NCBI RefSeq assembly: GCF_028682175.1
Contig: NZ_JANHKS010000013.1
Location: 1 to 64,000 of the forward strand
Origin: Pseudomonas putida
GTDB lineage: Bacteria; Pseudomonadota; Gammaproteobacteria; Pseudomonadales; Pseudomonadaceae
Direction: 5' to 3'
DNA: 64,000 bases
The notes beneath the pieces were generated by a model. It was not told the DNA's origin. It did not search any database and was given only the letters and a program-made list of their open reading frames with translations. Below are positions 56,569 through 64,000 of this stretch, piece after piece. A program made the position numbers and the translations under genes. The first letter of the stretch is position 1, and every line of letters starts with the position of its first letter.

Positions 56569-57048
56569 TCAGGCTTCGGCGAACTGTGCCAGCATCCAGG
56601 CGTGATAGGCGGCCACTCCGGCGTCGCCTTCGCGAGGCGCCCAGTGGGCCATCTCCGCTTCACTGACCGGGCGGTAAGGACCGGCCTTGCACTCGAACAT
56701 CAGTGTGTCGGGGGCCAGCACCACCAGGGCATGGAAGACACCGGGCGACAGATCGACGCCCACGCATTCGCCACCGGCCTCGAGCACGCGCTTGTCCAGC
56801 AGCTCGCCCTGCTCACTGAAAACCAGCAGGCCCAGCTTGCCCTTGAGCACCAGCAAGGCTTCAGCCTTGTCCGGGCTCAGATGACGGTGCGGCGGGATGT
56901 AGGTTTCGGGCTGCATCCCGACCATCATCCGATGGCACGGCTCTTCCATCTCGTGGAAGTTGTGATGAGCGCGCCCACGGGGGCTGTCCTTTGCCTTGCC
57001 AGCAAGCCCCTGGAACAGCGATGCATCCATGTAACGTGGCGCGCTCAT
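56569..57048 (-). CDS. WbuC-family cupin metalloprotein
   Basis: 159 aa. The cupin has metal-binding residues in PPHRHLSPDKAEALLVL and the second motif GVFHALVVL. The N-terminal RAHHNFHEMEEPCHRMM is typical of WbuC. Some WbuC genes lie in O-antigen clusters, but here the neighbour is hpt, three bases upstream, so the function is open. It is transcribed in one operon after hpt. Confidence 0.85.
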   Translation of the reverse strand: MSAPRYMDASLFQGLAGKAKDSPRGRAHHNFHEMEEPCHRMMVGMQPETYIPPHRHLSPDKAEALLVLKGKLGLLVFSEQGELLDKRVLEAGGECVGVDLSPGVFHALVVLAPDTLMFECKAGPYRPVSEAEMAHWAPREGDAGVAAYHAWMLAQFAEA

Positions 57049-57051
57049 GGC

Positions 57052-57609
57052 TTACATCCCCTTGACGGCGAAGATACCGGCCGCATTGCGCCAGTAGCCT
57101 TTGTAGTCCATGCCGTAACCGAAGATGTAACGGTCGATGCATGGCAAGCCGACGAAATCGGCCTTCAGGTCAGGACGCGCCTTGCGATCGTGATCCTTGT
57201 TGATCAGCACTGCGGTGTGCACGGCGCGGGCGCCGGCGTGTTTGCAGAAGTCGATGATCGCGCCCAGGGTGTGACCCTCGTCGAGGATGTCGTCGATGAT
57301 GAGCACGTCGCGGTCGATGAACGACACTTCCGGCTTGGCTTTCCAGAACAGCTCGCCGCCGCTGGTTTCGTTGCGGTAGCGGGTGGCGTGCAGGTAGGAC
57401 GCTTCCAGAGGGAAGTTCAGATGCGTCAGCAGCTTGCCGGCGAAAATCAGACCGCCGTTCATCACGCAGAACACGACCGGGTTGCGGTCGGCCAGCACGC
57501 TGTTGATTTGCTCGCCAACGCGGGCGATGGACGCCTCGACTTCGTCGTTCGTGTACAGGCAGTCAGCCTCGCGCATGATTTGACGGATATGCTCGAGATC
57601 AGCGGACAT
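57052..57609 (-). CDS. hpt: Hypoxanthine-guanine phosphoribosyltransferase
   Basis: 185 aa. The PRPP-binding motif DVLIIDDILDEGHTLGA (~94-110) has the two acidic residues expected. It salvages hypoxanthine and guanine. The start at 57609 (MSADLEH) follows the usual length; the frame continues to 57711 only as leader. It faces upp across a 199-base intergenic region, so purine and pyrimidine salvage share a promoter region. Confidence 0.94.
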   Translation of the reverse strand: MSADLEHIRQIMREADCLYTNDEVEASIARVGEQINSVLADRNPVVFCVMNGGLIFAGKLLTHLNFPLEASYLHATRYRNETSGGELFWKAKPEVSFIDRDVLIIDDILDEGHTLGAIIDFCKHAGARAVHTAVLINKDHDRKARPDLKADFVGLPCIDRYIFGYGMDYKGYWRNAAGIFAVKGM

Positions 57610-57808
57610 GACGCTCTCCAAGGGGGGCTGGGTAAGGAAAAGCGGGCAAAGGTACGCATCCGGCTTCGTCAGAGCAAGCGTTTCTGGACTAACGTAGAAC
57701 TGACGTCCCATTAATGTAAGAAAGCTGAACCTAACCGGTAAGACAAGTTACAGCTGAATAGATTAATCTAAGCCGTTTTTTTTGCCCGCCCGCTGGAGCC
57801 TTCCCCCT

Positions 57809-58447
57809 ATGCCCATTCGTGAGATCCGCCATCCGCTGATCCGTCACAAGCTCGGCCTTATGCGCCGTGCTGATATCAGCACCAAGAATTTCCGTGAACT
57901 GGCTCAGGAAGTCGGCGCACTGCTGACCTACGAAGCGACCAAGGACCTGCCGCTGGAAACCTACGACATTCAGGGCTGGGCCGGTACCGTTCAGGTCGAG
58001 AAGATCGCTGGCAAGAAGATCACCGTGGTGCCGATCCTGCGCGCCGGCATCGGCATGCTCGAGGGCGTGCTCAGCCTGATCCCGGGCGCCAAGGTCAGCG
58101 CCGTGGGCGTGGCGCGCAACGAGGAAACCCTCGAAGCGCACACCTACCTTGAAAAGCTCGCGCCGGAAATCGACCAGCGCCTGGCGTTGATCATCGACCC
58201 GATGCTCGCCACCGGCGGCTCGATGGTCGCCACCATCGACCTGCTGAAGAAAGCCGGCTGCAAGGACATCCGCGCCATGGTGCTGGTGGCGGCGCCCGAA
58301 GGCATCGAGGTGGTCGAGAAGGCTCACCCGGACGTGCAGATGTATACCGCATCCGTCGATCAGCGCCTGAACGAGCACGGCTACATCATTCCGGGCCTGG
58401 GCGATGCCGGTGACAAGATCTTCGGCACCAAGCAGAAGGACGCCTGA
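57809..58447 (+). CDS. upp: Uracil phosphoribosyltransferase
   Basis: 212 aa, the usual length. It has [14 protein letters not shown] at the N terminus, the PRPP motif [13 protein letters not shown] (~127-139) and the uracil-binding [11 protein letters not shown] near the C terminus. It converts uracil and PRPP to UMP. It overlaps the uraA start by one base (TGATG), so the two are co-translated. Confidence 0.97.
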   Translation: MPIREIRHPLIRHKLGLMRRADISTKNFRELAQEVGALLTYEATKDLPLETYDIQGWAGTVQVEKIAGKKITVVPILRAGIGMLEGVLSLIPGAKVSAVGVARNEETLEAHTYLEKLAPEIDQRLALIIDPMLATGGSMVATIDLLKKAGCKDIRAMVLVAAPEGIEVVEKAHPDVQMYTASVDQRLNEHGYIIPGLGDAGDKIFGTKQKDA

Positions 58448-59727
58448 TGAAGCAGGATGAGTTCAACGACCCGTTGTGGCGCACCGTGCTGTCGGGTGCG
58501 CAGATGCTGTTCGTGGCCTTCGGCGCGCTGGTGCTGATGCCATTGATTACAGGGCTTGATCCCAACGTTGCGCTGTTCACCGCAGGTCTGGGCACGCTGT
58601 GCTTCCAGGTGGTGACAGGCCGTCAGGTGCCGGTTTTCCTGGCTTCCAGCTTCGCATTCATCACCCCGATCATTCTTGCCAAGGGCCAGTTCGGCCTGGC
58701 GGCGACCATGGGCGGCGTGATGGCGGCAGGCTTCGTCTACACCTTCCTGGGCCTGGCGGTGAAGATCAAGGGCACCGGATTCATCGACCGCTTGCTGCCG
58801 CCGGTGGTGATTGGTCCCGTGGTGATTTCGATTGGCCTGGCGATGGCACCCATTGCCGCGAACATGGCCATGGGCAGGACCGGTGACGGTGCAGCCGAAC
58901 TGATTCCGTACCACGTCGCGATCTCGATCTCCATGGCAGCTCTGCTGACCACGCTGATCGTCGCGGTGTTCGGCAAGGGCATCTTCCGCCTGGTGCCGAT
59001 CATCTCCGGCGTGCTGGTGGGTTTCGCGCTGTCGTTCTGGTTCGGCGTGGTGGACGTGGCGAAGATCTCCGCAGCGCCATGGCTGGAACTGCCGAAGTTC
59101 ACAGCACCAGAGTTCAACTGGCAGGCCATTCTGTTCATCGTGCCGGTCGCCTTGGCGCCAGCCATCGAACACATCGGCGGCGTGATTGCAGTGGGCAGCG
59201 TGACCGGTCGCGACTACCTGAAAAAGCCTGGCCTGCATCGCACCCTGCTCGGTGACGGCATCGCCACTACGGTGGCCGGCGCGTTCGGCGGCCCGCCCAA
59301 CACCACCTACGCCGAAGTGACCGGCGCGGTGATGCTGACCAAGAACTACAACCCGAAGATCATGACCTGGGCGGCGGTATTCGCCATCACCCTGGCGTTT
59401 GTCGGCAAGTTCGGCGCGCTGCTGCAGAGCATTCCGGTACCCGTGATGGGCGGCATCCTGTGCCTGCTGTTCGGATCGATCGCGGCCGTGGGCCTGAACA
59501 CCATGATTCGCCACAAGGTCGATCTCGCCGAGGCACGCAATCTGGTGATCGTGTCGGTGACGCTGGTGTTTGGCATTGGCGGCGTACTGATCGGCACCGG
59601 CAACGGTCCGGATGACTTCGGCATGAAAGGCATTGCGCTGTGTGCGGTGACTGCGATTCTGCTGAACCTGATCCTGCCGGGCAACGATGGCTGGAAGAAC
59701 AAGCGTCTGGATGATCAGATGCCGTAA
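58447..59727 (+). CDS. uraA: Uracil permease UraA
   Basis: 426 aa membrane protein of the NCS2 nucleobase:proton symporter family. It has about 14 hydrophobic segments and the conserved PVALAPAIEHIGGVIAVG (catalytic Glu in AxEHIG, ~240) and GAFGGPPNTTYAE (~280). It lies directly behind upp, which traps imported uracil. Confidence 0.95.
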   Translation: MKQDEFNDPLWRTVLSGAQMLFVAFGALVLMPLITGLDPNVALFTAGLGTLCFQVVTGRQVPVFLASSFAFITPIILAKGQFGLAATMGGVMAAGFVYTFLGLAVKIKGTGFIDRLLPPVVIGPVVISIGLAMAPIAANMAMGRTGDGAAELIPYHVAISISMAALLTTLIVAVFGKGIFRLVPIISGVLVGFALSFWFGVVDVAKISAAPWLELPKFTAPEFNWQAILFIVPVALAPAIEHIGGVIAVGSVTGRDYLKKPGLHRTLLGDGIATTVAGAFGGPPNTTYAEVTGAVMLTKNYNPKIMTWAAVFAITLAFVGKFGALLQSIPVPVMGGILCLLFGSIAAVGLNTMIRHKVDLAEARNLVIVSVTLVFGIGGVLIGTGNGPDDFGMKGIALCAVTAILLNLILPGNDGWKNKRLDDQMP

Positions 59728-59758
59728 GGCTTTGCGGCGTCTGTGATGACGCAAAACC

Positions 59759-59887
59759 TGTAGGAGTGAGCTTGCTCGCGATGAGGGATTTTCAGTCAGC
59801 ATCGCAGCGTCTGTCTTGACGCATTCGCGGGCAAGCCCGCTCCCACACTGTCCGCCTTAAACCTGTAGGAGTGGGCGTGCTCCTACA
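59759..59887. repeat. Three REP arms, family B, mixed variants
   Basis: A left arm TGTAGGAGTGAGCTTGCTCGCGAT is followed by a right arm of the CGCGGGCAAGCCCGCTCCCACA type, and then a short TGTAGGAGTGGGCGTGCTCCTACA palindrome. This may be recombination between REP subtypes. Confidence 0.78.
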
Positions 59888-59893
59888 GCTCTC

Positions 59894-60922
59894 CTAAAGC
59901 TTCATCACCGGCGCACGCTCACACAGCGCATTCAAAGCCTTCGCCCAGTTCGGGTCGTCATTGAGGCACGGAATCAACACCAGCTCCTCGCCCCCCGCCT
60001 CCTTGAACTGCTCGGCCCCGCGATCACCAATCTCCTCCAGTGTCTCGATGCAATCAGCAACGAACGCCGGGCACATAACCAGCAGCTTCTTCACCCCCTG
60101 CCCCGCCAGTTCGGCCAGATGCGCCTCGGTGTAGGGTTCGATCCATTTGGCGCGGCCCAGTCGCGACTGGAACGACACCGACCATTTGGCATCGGGCAGT
60201 CCCATCCGCTCGGCGAACTCGGCGGATGAACGCATGCATTGCGCGCGATAACACACGGCAAGGACTTCAGGCGTCGCGTTCTCACAGCAATTGCCGTTCT
60301 TGAAGCAATGACTGCCGGTAGGGTCCAGTTTGGTGATATGTCGTTCGGGCAAGCCGTGGAAGCTCAGCAACAGGTGATCGAATTCCTGTGTCAGATGCGG
60401 ACGCACGCTCTCCACCAATGCATCAAGGTATTCAGGTTGATTGAAGAACGGCGGCAGCAGCGCCAGATCGAAACTCAGCTTTTTATCGCGAATCACCCGC
60501 CGGGCCTCTTCGACCACCGTGGTCACCGTGCTGTCGGCGAACTGCGGATAAAGCGGCGCCAGCGTGACCTTCTTGATGCCCTGGCTCGCCAGCCGGGTCA
60601 GCACCGTTTCAATCGACGGCTCGCCGTAGCGCATCGCCAGTTCCACCGGGCCCTGGGTCCACTCCCCGGTCATGGCCTGTTGCAGACGCTTGCTGAGCAC
60701 CACCAGAGGCGAGCCTTCGTCCCACCAGATCGAGGCGTAGGCGTGGGCCGATTGTTCCGGGCGCTTGATGAGGATCAGCGACACCAGCAGGCGCCGGACC
60801 GGCCACGGCAGATCGATGACATAGGGGTCCATCAGGAACTGGTTGAGGTAACGACGTACGTCCGCGACCTCGGTGGAGGCCGGTGAGCCCAGGTTAACCA
60901 GCAGTAGTGCGTGATCGGTCAT
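59894..60922 (-). CDS. hemH: Ferrochelatase
   Basis: 342 aa. It has the N-terminal [11 protein letters not shown], catalytic His in [12 protein letters not shown] (~193), Glu in the C-terminal DCIETLEEI, and the CCEN/C-rich segment. It inserts Fe2+ into protoporphyrin IX in the last step of heme synthesis. It lies 13 bases downstream of the TIGR01777 gene on the same strand, forming an operon, as recalled for PA4655-PA4656. Confidence 0.96.
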   Translation of the reverse strand: MTDHALLLVNLGSPASTEVADVRRYLNQFLMDPYVIDLPWPVRRLLVSLILIKRPEQSAHAYASIWWDEGSPLVVLSKRLQQAMTGEWTQGPVELAMRYGEPSIETVLTRLASQGIKKVTLAPLYPQFADSTVTTVVEEARRVIRDKKLSFDLALLPPFFNQPEYLDALVESVRPHLTQEFDHLLLSFHGLPERHITKLDPTGSHCFKNGNCCENATPEVLAVCYRAQCMRSSAEFAERMGLPDAKWSVSFQSRLGRAKWIEPYTEAHLAELAGQGVKKLLVMCPAFVADCIETLEEIGDRGAEQFKEAGGEELVLIPCLNDDPNWAKALNALCERAPVMKL

Positions 60923-60935
60923 GCAACACCTTATG

Positions 60936-61838
60936 TCAGTGGCGGCCCAAAAGGTTTTCCAGGGCCGCGTGCAGCTCGGTGAATCGGAAAGTGAACCCGG
61001 CAGCCTGCAACCGGGCCGGGCGTGCGCGCTGGCCGCCCAACAGCAGAATCGACAACTCGCCCATCAACACGCGCAAGGCCAAAGCGGGCATGGGCATGAA
61101 CGCCGGGCGGTGCAGTATCTCGGCCAGGGTTTTGGCGAAATCACGATTGCGAACCGGTGATGGCGCGCAGGCATTATAAGGACCTTCGGCGTCTTCACGG
61201 TTCAACAGAAAATCAATCGCAGCGATTTGGTCATCGATATGAATCCACGGCATCCACTGGCGCCCGTTGCCAATCGGTCCGCCCAGACCCATTTTGAACG
61301 GCGGCAAAAGCCGCTGCATCATGCCGCCGTCGGGGGCCAGCACCAGACCTGTTCGCAGCAACACCACGCGAATGCCCAGCGCCTGCGCCCGCTGCGCCGT
61401 TTCCTCCCAGGCGATGCAAAGCTGGCTGGCGAAATCTTCGCTGACGGGCCCGGCGTTTTCATCCAGCTCACGCTCGCCACCATCGCCATACCAGCCCACG
61501 GCCGAGCCGGAAATCAATACAGCGGGTTTCTGCTCTCGCCGCTCAAGCCAGCTCACCAGTTGCTCGGTGAGGGTGATGCGGCTGTCCCACAGCAGCAGCC
61601 GGCGCTTGCGGGTCCAGGGGCGATCGGCAATAGGCGCACCGGCCAGGTTGATGACGGCATCGACCGGCTGGCTGCCGTAATCGTCGGGATGGGCAATGCC
61701 GCGCACGCCAGCGCCACACAGCCGCGCGACCTGTTCGGGCCTGCGACTCCAGACCGTCAATTGATGGCCCTGATCGAGCCAGTGCCGACAAAGCCGACGA
61801 CCTATCAGACCTGTACCGCCGGTCAGCAAGATGTGCAT
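60936..61838 (-). CDS. TIGR01777-family NAD-dependent epimerase/oxidoreductase
   Basis: 300 aa extended SDR. The NAD loop is [14 protein letters not shown] (7-20), followed by NLAGAPIAD (~70) and [13 protein letters not shown] (~108). There is a C-terminal DUF1731 part. The catalytic Tyr appears as WYGD rather than YxxxK, as usual for this family. The substrate is unknown. It is the first gene of the operon with hemH and divergent from renalase. Confidence 0.9.
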   Translation of the reverse strand: MHILLTGGTGLIGRRLCRHWLDQGHQLTVWSRRPEQVARLCGAGVRGIAHPDDYGSQPVDAVINLAGAPIADRPWTRKRRLLLWDSRITLTEQLVSWLERREQKPAVLISGSAVGWYGDGGERELDENAGPVSEDFASQLCIAWEETAQRAQALGIRVVLLRTGLVLAPDGGMMQRLLPPFKMGLGGPIGNGRQWMPWIHIDDQIAAIDFLLNREDAEGPYNACAPSPVRNRDFAKTLAEILHRPAFMPMPALALRVLMGELSILLLGGQRARPARLQAAGFTFRFTELHAALENLLGRH

Positions 61839-63340
<1,502 letters not shown>

Positions 63341-63383
63341 GCTGTTTGCCTTGTCTACGCAATGGCTCAACGCCGCCCCCCCC

Positions 63384-63594
63384 GTAGCAGCACGGCTTGC
63401 CGGCGGGAACGATCTCAAGGTCGCCATCGTCCGAATGCGGCCCAGACCGAGCTCACTCCTACAGGATTTGGATCGGTTCCATATTCTTGGGCATAGCCAA
63501 AACCGTAGGAGCGCGCTTGCCGGCGAATGGGCGGTGCATTCGATGGAAAAGTGTCGGATGCACAACCGCCGTCGCGGGCAAGCGCGCTCCTACA
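63384..63594. repeat. REP units: A/B hybrid followed by a family B copy
   Basis: 63384-63463 begins with a family A arm (GTAGCAGCACGGCTTGCCGG) and ends in a family B arm (GAGCTCACTCCTACA). 63505-63594 is a family B palindrome of the GTAGGAGCGCGCTTGCC type. Confidence 0.82.
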
Positions 63595-63617
63595 CTGCCC
63601 ACGGCTCCGCAAAAACC

Positions 63618-63693
63618 TTGTACAAATAATTTGACTTGTACAACTCCAAACCTATGATGAAGCTAAGTTGTACAACCATTACAAGTTGTACAA
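63618..63693. promoter_or_regulatory. Double LitR-like operator over a promoter
   Basis: Four perfect TTGTACAA octamers start at 63618, 63636, 63668 and 63686. They form two pairs with period 18 (TGTACA-N12-TGTACA), and the pairs are 50 bases apart. A promoter fits the first pair: -35 TTGACT (63631-63636) between its half-sites, a 16-base spacer, and -10 TATGAT (63653-63658). The second pair then covers the start of transcription. This matches the recalled LitR consensus exactly. Confidence 0.88.
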
Positions 63694-63714
63694 GTCGCTT
63701 ATCGAGGTTTTGCC

Positions 63715-64000
63715 ATGTCCACGCCTGCGGATCAATCGCCGCAACACACATCCAGACCCAAACTGGGCGTAAGCGCCTGCCTGATGGGAGTCGAGGTTCG
63801 CTACAACGGCGGGCACAAGGAATCCCATCTGCTCACCCGCGCCCTGAACGAATATTTCGATTTCGTCCCCGCCTGCCCTGAAGTCGCCATCGGCATGGGT
63901 ATCCCTCGCGAAGCCATCCGCCTGGTGGGCGATCCCGCGCACCCGCAGGCGGTGGGCACTGTCCACGAGGACATGAACGTCACCCAACCGCTGGCCGACT
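63715..64000 (+). CDS. DUF523 (YbgA-like) protein, N-terminal part, continues past the window
   Basis: The first 95 residues show the DUF523 signature: VSACLMGVEVRYNGGHKES, PACPEVAIGMGIPREAIRLV. Many homologues carry a second domain, DUF1722, after this. The ATG at 63715 has GAGG seven bases upstream. In pseudomonads this gene normally stands beside a MerR/LitR gene and photolyase phrB, which I expect just beyond the right edge. The protein's biochemical role is unknown. The reading frame is open to the last base. Confidence 0.92.
   Translation, partial: MSTPADQSPQHTSRPKLGVSACLMGVEVRYNGGHKESHLLTRALNEYFDFVPACPEVAIGMGIPREAIRLVGDPAHPQAVGTVHEDMNVTQPLAD

Overview
The window is chromosomal DNA of a Pseudomonas, most likely of the fluorescens/syringae lineage. 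The evidence is high GC content, typical pseudomonad proteins (HopJ family, DUF6124, PA4642 family, bacterial renalase), about twenty REP palindromes of two families between genes, and two blocks whose gene order matches what I recall of P. aeruginosa PA0831-PA0849 and PA4640-PA4658. No rRNA, tRNA, CRISPR array, prophage or intact insertion sequence was seen.

Layout. 0-4.3 kb: a LitR-like MerR regulator diverges from an antibiotic-biosynthesis-monooxygenase-like membrane protein and from folM-folE-folX (tetrahydromonapterin synthesis), followed by a DUF1244 gene overlapping a HopJ-family gene. 4.6-17.5 kb: thioredoxin reductase, 2-Cys peroxiredoxin, CysZ, a membrane protein, a GT4 glycosyltransferase, an Old Yellow Enzyme, glutathione peroxidase, SlyD, DUF3565, Pta, an acyltransferase, an OmpA-like lipoprotein and an MBL-fold hydrolase. 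17.6-25.2 kb is an accessory and signalling stretch: a broken Abi gene, a soluble zinc-binding (CZB) chemoreceptor facing an HD-GYP phosphodiesterase, a hip toxin-antitoxin locus whose toxin is deleted internally, and a MalT/LAL regulator. 25.6-33.1 kb is an orphan type VI secretion island: vgrG, a DUF4123 adaptor, three tandem immunity genes and a Tle1-type phospholipase.

33.3-43.4 kb: DUF6124, DUF1329/DUF1302 exported proteins, an AlkK-like acyl-CoA ligase, an MFS/AraC pair, a LysE exporter and a D-2-hydroxyacid dehydrogenase. 43.6-53.3 kb: RsmC, a yybP-ykoY riboswitch with a GDT1-family Mn/Ca transporter, an M48 lipoprotein protease, a Cache chemoreceptor, an SRAP protein, small zinc/regulatory proteins, a second acyltransferase and a YajG-like lipoprotein. 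54-61.8 kb: mqo, a PA4642-family gene, a secreted protein, a WbuC cupin, hpt, upp-uraA, hemH and a TIGR01777 oxidoreductase. 62-64 kb: renalase plus a Trp-rich protein, and the start of a DUF523 gene.

The most interesting signal is at the right end. Four perfect TTGTACAA octamers form two pairs (18-nt period, N12 between TGTACA cores) over the promoter of the DUF523 gene. A slightly degenerate copy of the same paired site lies before the renalase/Trp-rich operon. This matches the operator I recall for the light-responsive LitR regulator of P. putida. It suggests that NAD(P)H-isomer repair (renalase), a photolyase-associated Trp-rich protein and DUF523 form a light regulon. A LitR-like regulator beside the pterin genes at the left end fits the same theme.
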